Source of the DNA: Corynebacterium sp. NML130628
GTDB taxonomy: Bacteria; Actinomycetota; Actinomycetes; Mycobacteriales; Mycobacteriaceae
Length of the DNA: 46,150 nucleotides
Assembly: GCF_001875665.1 (NCBI RefSeq)
Contig: NZ_MLAL01000040.1
Coordinates: 1-46,150 of the forward strand
Reading direction: 5' to 3'
Below are positions 34,040 through 42,697 of this stretch, piece after piece. The notes beneath the pieces were generated by a model. The model was not told the DNA's origin. It did not search any database and saw only the letters and a program-made list of their open reading frames with translations. How positions within the stretch are numbered: position 1 is the first letter of the stretch; each line of letters opens with the position of its first letter. The position numbers and the translations under genes are program-made.

Positions 34040-34075
34040 CTATCCTTTGCTATTTACGACCACATCAAAGGATAG
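34040..34075. promoter_or_regulatory. 10-bp inverted repeat upstream of fic
   Basis: CTATCCTTTG (34040-34049) and CAAAGGATAG (34066-34075) are exact reverse complements separated by 16 bp. The repeat is ~50 bp upstream of the presumed fic -10. It may be an operator or the end of a small mobile element. Confidence 0.5.
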
Positions 34076-34714
34076 GTGGAAAGCGCACCTGCTCCCAATG
34101 ATTGCGTCACCAATAGCTAAGTGCCGTGTAAGCTGGTTTCTAACACAGCACACACTTCGCCCGTGGTCTGCCGTCTCTCCGACCAGCAGGGGGCGCGAAG
34201 CGTTTCATTTGGTCCGTCGACTTCGTCGGCGGCATAGTGGTAAGGCAGAAGGGGGGCTATGCGCTAGGGCTGTGTGAGAAGTTTTGGCACTTTTTCGTGC
34301 GGCGAGGGCGTGCGTGCACCAAATTCCCCACGCGCCATTCGCAACCTGGGAAAATGGTCCAGCGCCTACCTAGGGGAAATCCAGAGATATGGTGCGCATT
34401 ACTCTTGGAGTCGGCTGCCACTTGCCGACCTGTGGTGTACTACCGGCGTGATGCACAGTATTGTGTACTTTGTCCGGGTCGGCACCAGCTGCCCCGGAAC
34501 GCGTTGGCACCCGGTTAGCGGAATGGAACACCGGTACCAACAACCCGCAATCCCGCACTGGTGATTACGAGACGTGCAGCGGTTATGAGATATCCAGCAG
34601 CCTCGTTCCCATTCGTGGGTTGACTGTTGACTTGAAAAACAATCACACAATACGCTTTCTTATTCTCAGTTGGAAGCGTAATGGGTAAAATTCATTGCGT
34701 TTGACCTGGTCACT
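34076..34714. other. Intergenic stretch with one repeat element and no supported gene
   Basis: Between fic (rightmost base 33981) and the lipoprotein gene (ending 34715) I find no frame with start signal and normal codon use. The single repeat unit at 34314-34397 is the only recognised feature. A plus-strand frame around 34500-34680 (AEWNTGTNNPQSRTGDYETC) looks protein-like but lacks a start and family match, and may be debris. Confidence 0.5.
34314..34397. repeat. Single copy of the ~80-bp inverted-end repeat (locus D)
   Basis: The left end is GTGCACCAAATTCC, the right end GATATGGTGCGC, a diverged complement. It is the only single copy of the family in this window and the most diverged at its right end. 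Confidence 0.7.
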
Positions 34715-35830
34715 TTATGAAGTGCGTGATATAGAGGAGATTCCGCACGCTTCGTCCGAGCACGCGTTCTGTTCGTAATTTAAGCGGGCTGTGATTTTTT
34801 CTGGGGCATCCCAGCGACGGATTTCAATGATATCTTTGCGTCGAATTCCGAAGAGTGCCTGTGTCGAAAAGTTAACTGGTATAAAATTCTCCTCCTGGAA
34901 CCGTGGAATTGTCCCAGTAAGTTCAGGGGGTTCACTGTCGCGGTGGTTGATAAATACGGTGCCGTTCGTGTCAATGAAACCATTCTCGCCAAACGGTAGG
35001 CTTCGTGTGACAGCAAAGTTTTTATGAAGCGCCATGGAAAAATGGCTGATCTGCTGCGTAACAGCTTCATTATCGTCGCTGAGTCGGACCTCAAACGACG
35101 TAAAATGGGTAACTTCTCCTTCTGTCTTTCCCTCTAGGATCTCGAATAGGCCGTCGCCCAAATAGTTGACGTGGGGATACTTGAAATCCGGGATTGAGGT
35201 GTCATACCCGTGGGGGAAATCAATGGTCGTGACGGAACCATCTTTGCGGACCAATACGAGGTCCTTCTTGTGGCGTTCGCCTTCATAAGAATCCCCGACG
35301 ACGAGCGCGGCGTCCTCGCTTACAGCAAGGGAGTGGGGAACGGTTGGAACAGGCGCTTTGAATGTTGATTGTCCGTGAAAAACAATAAAAGAATGGTGGA
35401 ATTCAGCCGAATCGGAATCGTTCACGATGCCTACGGCCAAATTCCCTGTAGGAGAACCGTCATAGAATGTGACGGGGCTTCTCTCCAGAAAGGAAGCTTT
35501 TTCTTCACCTGATCCAAGGTCCTTTATTGAATCGGGAAAATAGCCATAACTTCCTTCGCGGGTGGTCAAGGCTACGGGAGTCCAGCTTCCTTGCCCCTGT
35601 GAGGAGGCAAGACGCTGCCCGGAAGGAGAGTACAAGTAATAACTGTTATGAATATTTGAAGGGTAAGGCTCGACCACGGGGCCGTAGGAGACTATGAAGT
35701 TTCCAGGATTGGTCCAAGCTTCCTTGTCGCCGGTAGAACGATCAATGCCAGCGCATCCCACGAGAAGCAGGAACGCAGCTGGTGCGCCCAGCCAAAGGAA
35801 GCTACGTTTTCTCGAGAGCATCTTTCTCAT
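34715..35830 (-). CDS. Lipoprotein, probable beta-propeller-like fold, last gene of the restriction operon
   Basis: A 371-residue exported protein: MRKMLSRKRSFLWLGAPAAF and a hydrophobic run lead to lipobox LLVGC, so the mature N-terminus is lipidated. The mature part is beta-rich with recurring motifs ending in aromatic-D/G turns (TFYDGSPTGNLAVGIVND, LAVSEDAALVVGDSYEGE, LVLVRKDGSVTTIDFP), suggesting WD/Kelch-like blades; I do not recognise a family. It follows the papain-like gene by 15 bp, after AGGGA, and is the AT-richest gene of the region. A cell-surface role is implied. In this context it could be an immunity or phage-receptor-masking factor, which is inference only. Confidence 0.7.
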   Translation of the reverse strand: MRKMLSRKRSFLWLGAPAAFLLLVGCAGIDRSTGDKEAWTNPGNFIVSYGPVVEPYPSNIHNSYYLYSPSGQRLASSQGQGSWTPVALTTREGSYGYFPDSIKDLGSGEEKASFLERSPVTFYDGSPTGNLAVGIVNDSDSAEFHHSFIVFHGQSTFKAPVPTVPHSLAVSEDAALVVGDSYEGERHKKDLVLVRKDGSVTTIDFPHGYDTSIPDFKYPHVNYLGDGLFEILEGKTEGEVTHFTSFEVRLSDDNEAVTQQISHFSMALHKNFAVTRSLPFGENGFIDTNGTVFINHRDSEPPELTGTIPRFQEENFIPVNFSTQALFGIRRKDIIEIRRWDAPEKITARLNYEQNACSDEACGISSISRTS

Positions 35831-35845
35831 CTGAGCGTCCCTGTA

Positions 35846-36718
35846 CTATTCGTAGTCTTCTACGAACGGACTATCTCTGACATCGTCTGGGTAGACTCCT
35901 GGTCCTCCGTTTTTGTCCAAGTCAATCTCATTTTGAGAAGCGTACATATATGCAGACCAAACTAGAGAAGAGCAATTGAAAGAGTTACCGTTGATATTTT
36001 TGTTGAAAGCGAAATTATATCGATATCCTGCCCCAGGTGAGTTATATCCAGTTCCAGCCTTGCTAGATGCCCATCTTGCTGCCGCATCTCTTATTTCCTG
36101 GGGCGCGTTGACCGACTGTTTGCGGAGGTTCCTTAGTCGAGGAGGATTGGTTCTTCGGGGGTCTCCGTTTTCAAAATTTTGACGTCGCTTCACTCCTGCT
36201 GTTGGGTCGTCTTGCCCGGACAGTGAACTACTACCCACAGCTCCTGATGCTTCAGGTTCTTCCTCGGCTGGAAGTTCGCCCTCCTGGATTTGCTTGGGTT
36301 TGTCAAGTAATACCGTGCGGTCGTTTTCATACTTGGTTCGAGCTTCGACGGCCTCCTTATCGACCAGTAGTTGTGCACGGTCGTACGGGGTGAGAGTGGC
36401 TGATGAATCACCATCCGGCTTTTCAGCAGGCTGATCGCCTGATGGTTGCGCTTTCTCCTGCACTGTCTTCTCCACTTTGCCGCGGATCTGTTCGAGGCGG
36501 TCTCCGGATCGGAGGCTGGAGAGGCTCTCCAGAAACTTCTGGCAGGAGGTATCAAACGCTCGTTGTTGTGGGGTGCCGTTTGCCGTTGCTTTCGCGCTGG
36601 CCTCGAGCTGACGGTCGAAGAGTCGCAGGGCTAGCCGAACACCTTCGATCTGTTTGAGGCGCACGATGTCCTCGCTAGTAGCTCGGGGGCCTGGGAGGAT
36701 TGGAAGTAGCTGGTCCAC
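35846..36718 (-). CDS. Protein with C-terminal papain/NlpC-P60-like (YiiX-type) region, coupled to hsdR
   Basis: A 290-residue protein started by GTG, which overlaps the hsdR stop as TAGTG, with GGAGG seven bases upstream. Residues ~1-80 are helical, ~80-200 charged and low-complexity. The C-terminal ~70 residues carry AARWASSKAGTGYNSP, then FNCSSLVWSAYMYASQ and GVYPDDVRDSPFVEDYE. These resemble the Cys helix and closing YPxDxxxSP motif of YiiX/YycO-type papain-like enzymes. The partner His, normally N-terminal to the Cys in these permuted enzymes, is not found, so activity is doubtful. No signal peptide is visible. It might instead be an N-terminally rearranged gene fused to the operon. Confidence 0.6.
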   Translation of the reverse strand: MDQLLPILPGPRATSEDIVRLKQIEGVRLALRLFDRQLEASAKATANGTPQQRAFDTSCQKFLESLSSLRSGDRLEQIRGKVEKTVQEKAQPSGDQPAEKPDGDSSATLTPYDRAQLLVDKEAVEARTKYENDRTVLLDKPKQIQEGELPAEEEPEASGAVGSSSLSGQDDPTAGVKRRQNFENGDPRRTNPPRLRNLRKQSVNAPQEIRDAAARWASSKAGTGYNSPGAGYRYNFAFNKNINGNSFNCSSLVWSAYMYASQNEIDLDKNGGPGVYPDDVRDSPFVEDYE

Positions 36719-39700
36719 TACGCCACCTCCGCCCAGCGGGGAGCGAAGCGCTCCATCTGTTCTAGAACGAGCACGATTGCCTCGTTGCGTTGTTCTCGGG
36801 GATAGCCGCTTTTGCGCAGCAGGGTTTTGATTGAGCGGCGGAGTTTGGCTCGGACGTCGTCGCGCACGGTCCAGTCAGTTTTGGCGTCGCGGCGGAGTGT
36901 TTCCACGAGGTCGCGGGCGATCTGGGCGATGACATCGTCGCTGAGTACTTCGTCGGCGGAACCGTTGGAGGCAACAACGTCGTAGAACGCGAGCTCGTCG
37001 TTGCTTAGCGGTGGATGGAATTGATCGCCACGTTGGGATTCTGCAACGATTTCTTTTGATAGCTCGATGAGTTCAGCGATGATCTCGGCGGAGGTGAGCT
37101 GCTGGTTGGTGTAGCGGTTCATCAGTTCGCGGATGCGTTCGGAAAACTGTTTCGCTCGTACTTCGTTGTTGCCGGTCGCGGCGCGTGATTCTTGGAGGAG
37201 GTCGCGGCGGAGGGCGTCGATAAGGAGGGCGGTACGTGAGCCTCCTTGCTTTTCGAGTTGCAGTGCTTCGATGTTGAGGTCTTGTAGGTTTGGCAGGTCG
37301 CGGTCGATTTCTTCATAGATGTCAATGACCTTTGAAGAAGCGCTTGAGTCTACGACGAGTTGGCTGAGCATTGTGAGGACTTCCTCGCTGAGGGGTTCGC
37401 CGTTGGCACGCCGGTCTGCAGCGTCCATCTTGATAAGTTGGTTGCGGATGTCGGAGTAGAAGCGGACGTCGCTACGGTATTCGTCGGCATTCGGGCTGCC
37501 TGATGCCAAGGACCATGCTCGAGCGAGCTTGCCAGCTAGTTCGTTGAATTGCTTCGCGAGCGGATAGCCACCACTCTCGTCAGCAGTCTTGGGATCGCGA
37601 AGCTTTGCAAGTAGTTGGAGGCGTGCTGTGCGGTGCTCACCGTCCGCTTCGAGCGCCCGCCACTCTTCGCCTGCGAGGGCATCGAGCTTTTCGACGAACC
37701 CCCGTACGATCTTCAGCGCTTCTTCAATGCTTTGGCCGACAACTTTTTCGTCTTCTTCTGTGGTGCTCTTTGTGAACTCGGCAATTGCTGCCTGGAGATT
37801 GTCGATCAGCGGTGCGTAGGAAACGAGGAGACCGCTTTCTTTTTGGCGGAACTTCCGATTGACCCGGGCGAGTGTTTGCATCAGCAGCGCGCTTTTCAGC
37901 GGGCGGTCCAGATACAGCGTGTGTAGCGGGGGTGCATCGAACCCGGTCAGCATCATGCCCTGGACGATGGCGATTTCGAGCTCGTCATCGGGGTCTTTCA
38001 TGCGGTCCTTGATAGCGTCCATTCGGCTCTGGTTGCGAATGTGTTGCTGCAGGTGAGCTGGATCGGATGCTGAACCGGAGTAGATGACTTTGATCTTGCC
38101 GTCGAGGTCGTTGTCGCTGTGCCATTCTGGGCGGAGTTCGATAATTTTTTCGTATAGGTTGGCCGCGATATCGCGGGTCTGTACCACGATCATTGCTTTG
38201 CCAGGTGCGCCGATGAACTGCCTCATGTTTTCACGACGGTCTTCCCAATGGCGTATGAAATCCTCGGCAAGTGTGGTGAGGCGCTGGTCCGATCCGTAAA
38301 TGGTGTTCAGCACGGCGACTGAGCGCTGCGCTTTCTCGCGGTCCTCTTCATCAATATCGGCGAGGATATCTGCAGCTGCTTCGTCGATGTCTTCATCCGT
38401 GATTCCTTGGATTCGCTCGAGAGGGATGAGCCGCGGCTCGAAATAGACAGGGACCACGGCGCCATCGGCGACGGCGCGATTCATGTCGTAGACGTCGATT
38501 TCACCACCGAATACTTCACGGGTGTTTCGGTCCCACTCGTCGATTGGGGTACCGGTGAATGCGATCATGGTGGCGTTCGGCAGTGCGGTACGCAGGTGGT
38601 GTGCGTATCCGTCCGCGTTCGTGTCACCGAATCCGTAGTGGGAGCGGTGTGCTTCGTCTGAGATGACCACGATGTTGTGCCGCTCCGAAAGCACGGGGTG
38701 TTCCAGCTCGCGCTCGTTGTTTGCGCCCTGCAGACCGAACTTCTGCAGAGTGGCGAAGTAAATGCCGCCAGATTGGCGTTGACTGAGCTGTTCACGCAAG
38801 TCCTCACGGCTCGTGATGTGGACTGGTGACTCAGGCAGAAGTGTTGAGACGGAGAATGTGTCGAAAAGCTGTTTGTCCAGCTCGTTGCGGTCGTTCAGTA
38901 CCACGATGGTGGGGGAATCCATCCGTGCATCGCGCATGATTTTCGCGGTGTACATTTCCATTTCCATGGATTTGCCGGACCCGGTTGTGTGCCACACAAC
39001 GCCGGCCTTTTTGTCGCTATGGGTGGCTTGGATAGTTCTGCCAGCGGCTTTCGTCACTGCGAAGTATTGGTGGGGCTTTGCGACGCGCATGCGTAGCTCG
39101 CCGTTGATCTCGTCGAATGCGGTGAAGTCCACAAAGATCTGGCCGAAGCGTTCGACGTTGAACAAGCCCCACATGAGCATGTCGAACTCGGTCATTTCTT
39201 CCCCGTCCACGACTACGAGCGGGCCCTGCTCGAAGGGGATGCCGTCGTCGTCGACGCGCCAGCTGCTCATGTGCTCGCGTGGGGTGAATGGCGTTCCGTA
39301 GAGTGCATCGATGCCGTCGGATGAGACAACGATGTTTGCGAAGCGGAAGGCTAGCGGGAACTCATCGACGTAGGTGCGTAGCTGGTTGTAAGCGTCTTCG
39401 ACGGTTGCTGTGGAACCAGATTGCTTGAGCTCAAAGATCGCCAACGGAAGACCGTTGACGTAGAGTACGACGTCGAAGCGACGCTCTTTATCGAGGTTTC
39501 GTACCGTGATCTGGTTCGCTGCGATGTAGTCATTCTTGGATGGGTTGCGGGAGAAGAATGTGATGGTGGGGTTCTGGCGTTTCCCATCAGCGTCGACGTA
39601 TTCAATCCCGCGGTATCCCTCCACGAGAATTTCATGTAGGCGGTGGTTTTCGGCGATCGCGCTTTGCGATTGCGGTGTGACAACCTCTGCCATCGCTTGC

Positions 39701-39894
39701 CTCAGGTACTCGTCTGGTACCTCGGGGTTGAGGTTACGGAGTGCGTTGAGGAGGCGCCCGCGAAGCACGATGTCGTGCCAATTCTCGCGCTCGCCGCTAC
39801 CGGGAGCGAGAGTTTTGCCTTCGGTGGGCTTCCAGTCGAGCTCTCCGAGCAGCTCAAGTGCATCGACTTCGAACATCGCTTCGCTGTACATCAT
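36718..39894 (-). CDS. hsdR: Type I restriction endonuclease subunit HsdR
   Basis: A ~1058-residue motor and nuclease subunit of a type I restriction system. The N-terminal PD-(D/E)xK nuclease has RRFDVVLYVNGLPLAIFELK (Asp and ExK). The SF2 helicase core follows: Walker A in TTGSGKSMEME (~residue 300), DEAH in VISDEAHRSHYG (~410), AFTGTPI, and the C-terminal motifs MLTGFDAPPLHTLYLDRPL and ALLMQTLARVNR. The helical C-terminal domain contacts the methylase. Start ATG 39894 lies four bases after the hsdS stop, with GAGG upstream. The whole length is open with no frameshift. Confidence 0.95.
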   Translation of the reverse strand: MMYSEAMFEVDALELLGELDWKPTEGKTLAPGSGERENWHDIVLRGRLLNALRNLNPEVPDEYLRQAMAEVVTPQSQSAIAENHRLHEILVEGYRGIEYVDADGKRQNPTITFFSRNPSKNDYIAANQITVRNLDKERRFDVVLYVNGLPLAIFELKQSGSTATVEDAYNQLRTYVDEFPLAFRFANIVVSSDGIDALYGTPFTPREHMSSWRVDDDGIPFEQGPLVVVDGEEMTEFDMLMWGLFNVERFGQIFVDFTAFDEINGELRMRVAKPHQYFAVTKAAGRTIQATHSDKKAGVVWHTTGSGKSMEMEMYTAKIMRDARMDSPTIVVLNDRNELDKQLFDTFSVSTLLPESPVHITSREDLREQLSQRQSGGIYFATLQKFGLQGANNERELEHPVLSERHNIVVISDEAHRSHYGFGDTNADGYAHHLRTALPNATMIAFTGTPIDEWDRNTREVFGGEIDVYDMNRAVADGAVVPVYFEPRLIPLERIQGITDEDIDEAAADILADIDEEDREKAQRSVAVLNTIYGSDQRLTTLAEDFIRHWEDRRENMRQFIGAPGKAMIVVQTRDIAANLYEKIIELRPEWHSDNDLDGKIKVIYSGSASDPAHLQQHIRNQSRMDAIKDRMKDPDDELEIAIVQGMMLTGFDAPPLHTLYLDRPLKSALLMQTLARVNRKFRQKESGLLVSYAPLIDNLQAAIAEFTKSTTEEDEKVVGQSIEEALKIVRGFVEKLDALAGEEWRALEADGEHRTARLQLLAKLRDPKTADESGGYPLAKQFNELAGKLARAWSLASGSPNADEYRSDVRFYSDIRNQLIKMDAADRRANGEPLSEEVLTMLSQLVVDSSASSKVIDIYEEIDRDLPNLQDLNIEALQLEKQGGSRTALLIDALRRDLLQESRAATGNNEVRAKQFSERIRELMNRYTNQQLTSAEIIAELIELSKEIVAESQRGDQFHPPLSNDELAFYDVVASNGSADEVLSDDVIAQIARDLVETLRRDAKTDWTVRDDVRAKLRRSIKTLLRKSGYPREQRNEAIVLVLEQMERFAPRWAEVA

Positions 39895-39898
39895 GGCT

Positions 39899-41101
39899 CT
39901 ACGCCTCGTTCTCCTCATTCAGGATTTCCGCACCTGCAGCAGCGGCTTCCTGTTTCGCTTCTCTTACTGTGATCTTGCCATTCATAAGGAGCGGCAGCAG
40001 CTCATCGCGGGTTTTGGCGAGGGCTTTATTCTCTTCAAGGCGCGCTGTTGCGTCCTGAATCAATGTCGCGGCAAAACCTATGAATTCGAGTGTTGCTGGT
40101 GCATCGGGATCTGGGATCGGGTGCCCCTCGATGTCGGTCCACTTGGCTCGGGGCATCCTGGTCCCGTTAGAGCAATTGACCGCTTGCTGCACGACTGCGT
40201 CGCTGTTGGCTGCTGCGGCAACGAGTGGACTGTGCAGTGGATTCTTCGCGCGTAGCACCAAAATATCCGTAGAACAGTACCCGTCGAATGGGGCAATCGC
40301 GACTTTGTGGAAGTAAGGTCGCAATTTTCCGAACAGGGTGTCGCCAGCTTGGAATTCAGTTTTTGCAGAAGTAGCCGTTTCCGGTGCTGAGCTGCGTGGA
40401 AGCCAGAGCGACTTAGGATCGAAATGCTCAAGGCCGACGAGTCGCTTATCTGGCAGAAAGCGATGGGGTTGCTCGTTATTTTTCGCAAGGCTTGCCACAT
40501 CATTTAGCGTGCGCCTGGATGCCGGGAGGGCGCGATAGAGATTCCTGATCAGCTCGTTAGAAGCGGAAACAACGTGCTTGTTTGCTGCGATCTTGGCGTC
40601 GAGGGAACCGAGAACTGTCGCGATTCTGTTTTGTTGTGTAATAGGGGGCAGTGGAACGTCGAGATTCGCCAGCATAGTTTTAGTGAGTGCTGGTCGTGAT
40701 CCGCCGGAGGATGCGAGCACCAACAAATGATTTTTCACCGCTGGCTGAACGAGCCAATACTGCAGCCACCGAGCATTAAGCAGACTAGGGTCAGCCCGCA
40801 GAATGGAAACATGCTGATTGACTCGAGCTGGCATATCCAAATCCCAAAGCGCTACACGGGCAGTTGAATCTCCAGTGATATTGATCAGAACATCACCCTG
40901 TTTGACGGTAACTCCAGCAAGCTTTGAGGCTGCGGCCTCATCGATGAATGCTAAGCCGTCAAGCGTGATTTCAAGATCAAGAACATTTTGGGAACGAATG
41001 AAAGCGGTGCCGCTGCCAACATACGCGCTTTTTCCACCACGCGGAGTCGCGCCAGAACCGATTTTGATAGTGGCATCACTGAGCTTTAACGACTTCACCA
41101 C
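39899..41101 (-). CDS. hsdS: Type I restriction specificity subunit HsdS
   Basis: A ~400-residue specificity subunit with two target-recognition domains, each followed by a conserved helix. TRD1 (~1-155) is marked by SGATPRGGKSAYVGSG and GDVLINITGDSTARVAL and followed by PLPPITQQNRIATVLGSLDA. TRD2 (~200-350) has GDTLFGKLRPYFHKVAIAPF and is followed by a C-terminal helix with NKALAKTRDELLPLLMNGKI. It sets the bipartite DNA target. Start is GTG 41101 or GTG 41098 (GTGA overlap with hsdM), after GGAGG. No inverted duplicate hsdS for shuffling is seen nearby. Confidence 0.93.
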   Translation of the reverse strand: MVKSLKLSDATIKIGSGATPRGGKSAYVGSGTAFIRSQNVLDLEITLDGLAFIDEAAASKLAGVTVKQGDVLINITGDSTARVALWDLDMPARVNQHVSILRADPSLLNARWLQYWLVQPAVKNHLLVLASSGGSRPALTKTMLANLDVPLPPITQQNRIATVLGSLDAKIAANKHVVSASNELIRNLYRALPASRRTLNDVASLAKNNEQPHRFLPDKRLVGLEHFDPKSLWLPRSSAPETATSAKTEFQAGDTLFGKLRPYFHKVAIAPFDGYCSTDILVLRAKNPLHSPLVAAAANSDAVVQQAVNCSNGTRMPRAKWTDIEGHPIPDPDAPATLEFIGFAATLIQDATARLEENKALAKTRDELLPLLMNGKITVREAKQEAAAAGAEILNEENEA

Positions 41102-42687
41102 TTCAACCTCCCCAACTGCTCGCGGACCACGGCGTCGAGGCGCGCGGACTCGTCCAGGGCGGCGGTGAGTTCTGTCTTGAGACGAGCGATCTTCTCGTCG
41201 ATTGGTTCGGTGTCCTCTTCAGCCTCGACGAACCCTACGTAACGGCCTGGGGTGAGTGCGTAGTCCGCCTCGCGGATCTCCTGCAGAGAAACCGACTTGC
41301 AATAGCCAGGCACGTCTTCGTACACGCCCTCGGCAGACGGGCGACCGCGCCAGGTACGGAACGTGTTCGCGATCTTCTGGATATCCTCATCCGAGAAAGT
41401 ACGCTCGGTACGGTCAACCATGTAGCCGAGTGAGCGGGCGTCAATAAGGAGGAACTGACCACGGCGATCGATCCCCCCCCCCTTATCGCCGACGCCCTTG
41501 TCTTTGGCGAAGAACCAGACACACACTGGGATCTGAGTGCCGCGGAACAGCTGAGCCGGCAGCGTTACCACGCAAGAAACGATGTCGTCTTCGAGCATGT
41601 TCTTACGGATCTCGCCTTCACCGGAGGTATTTGAAGTCATGGTGCCATTCGCCATGACAACACCTGCTTCTCCTTGGGCGCTCAGCTTCGAGATTATGTG
41701 CTGCATCCAGCCAAAATTAGCATTGCGCTTCGGCGGCACACCGTACATCCAACGCTTATCGTCGGTGTTGCGCACCCAATCCTTGATGTTGAATGGTGGA
41801 TTGGCCAGCACGTAGTCCATCTCCACGCCGGGGTGGATGTCGCGGGCGAACGTATCGCCCCAGCGCTCGCCGAGGCCGCTCGCGCTCAAGGCGTGAATGG
41901 CAAGGTTCATGCGCGCCATGCGCCAAGTGAGCTCATTGTTCTCCTGGCCGTAAATAGCAATCGCAGACGGGTCCTTGTCGTGGGCGTCGAGGAACTTTTC
42001 TGCTTGGACGAACATGCCACCTGAGCCACAGCACGGGTCGTAGACGCGCCCCTCAGTCGGTTCGAGAATCTCCACAAGTGTGCGTACCACGGAACGTGGG
42101 GTGTAGAACTCGCCGCCACGCTTGCCTTCTGCAGATGCGAAGCGGGCGAGGAAATACTCGTACACTTCCCCCAACAGGTCGCGTGCACGCTCCGGGCCCT
42201 CTGCGGTAAAGCGGGTGGTGCTGAAGAGGTCAATGAGCTCACCAAGCCGGTGCTGGTCCACGCTCTCGCTGTTGTAATTTCGCTGCAGCGTGCCTTCCAA
42301 GGAAGGATTATCGGCCATGAGGGCTTCAGCGGCTTCGTCGATAAGCTTGCCGATGCTCTTAAACTCACCGCCAGCACCTTCAGTCTTGCCCTTTGAATGG
42401 CGCTTGAGGTAATCCCAGCGGGCTGTCTCTGCTACCCAGAAGACGTTCTTCTCCAAGTAAGCATCACGGTCTTCGAGATCATCGAGAATATCTTCTTCAC
42501 TCGCGCCGTCTTCTTCGAGCTCAGCTCGAAGTTCCTCGCGGCGGGCATCGAAAGCATCGGTGACGTACTTAAGAAACACAAGACCAAGGACGATGTCCTT
42601 GTATTGCGAAGCATCCATGGAGCCGCGCAGCTTATCGGCTGCTTTCCACAGGGTGTCCTGGAATTCTTTGACGGGGGTCGGAGTCAT
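41095..42687 (-). CDS. hsdM: Type I DNA methyltransferase subunit HsdM, with a G10 tract
   Basis: A 530-residue N6-adenine methylase. The N-terminal helical domain includes LWKAADKLRGSMDASQYKD and LGLVFLKYVTDAF. SAM motif I is YDPCCGSGGMFVQAE and catalytic motif IV is VLANPPFNIKDW, both canonical. Ten consecutive G on the coding strand (41473-41482) encode Lys402 and Gly403-405 in DKGGGIDRRGQF; in this copy the frame is intact. Loss or gain of one base would cut off the last ~125 residues that bind HsdS. ATG 42687 follows the upstream gene's stop by ten bases; ATG 42717 is an overlapping alternative. Confidence 0.95.
   Translation of the reverse strand: MTPTPVKEFQDTLWKAADKLRGSMDASQYKDIVLGLVFLKYVTDAFDARREELRAELEEDGASEEDILDDLEDRDAYLEKNVFWVAETARWDYLKRHSKGKTEGAGGEFKSIGKLIDEAAEALMADNPSLEGTLQRNYNSESVDQHRLGELIDLFSTTRFTAEGPERARDLLGEVYEYFLARFASAEGKRGGEFYTPRSVVRTLVEILEPTEGRVYDPCCGSGGMFVQAEKFLDAHDKDPSAIAIYGQENNELTWRMARMNLAIHALSASGLGERWGDTFARDIHPGVEMDYVLANPPFNIKDWVRNTDDKRWMYGVPPKRNANFGWMQHIISKLSAQGEAGVVMANGTMTSNTSGEGEIRKNMLEDDIVSCVVTLPAQLFRGTQIPVCVWFFAKDKGVGDKGGGIDRRGQFLLIDARSLGYMVDRTERTFSDEDIQKIANTFRTWRGRPSAEGVYEDVPGYCKSVSLQEIREADYALTPGRYVGFVEAEEDTEPIDEKIARLKTELTAALDESARLDAVVREQLGRLKW
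41473..41482 (-). repeat. Homopolymeric tract G10 in hsdM (likely contingency locus)
   Basis: Ten C on the plus strand, hence ten G in the hsdM coding strand, flanked by AA and ATCGAT. It is the longest mononucleotide run that I noticed in the window. A tract of this length within a coding frame is prone to slipped-strand change. Confidence 0.9.
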
Positions 42688-42697
42688 ATCTGGGATC

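Noticed and set aside
34228..34262. tRNA-like start (GGCGGCATAGTGGTAAGGC)
   Set aside because: There is no anticodon arm, T-loop (GGTTCGA) or acceptor complement within the next 80 bases.
39899..41101. hsdS shuffling by inverted repeats as a phase-variation mechanism
   Set aside because: No second or partial hsdS in inverted orientation and no nearby intact recombinase were seen; the only switching signal is the G10 tract in hsdM.
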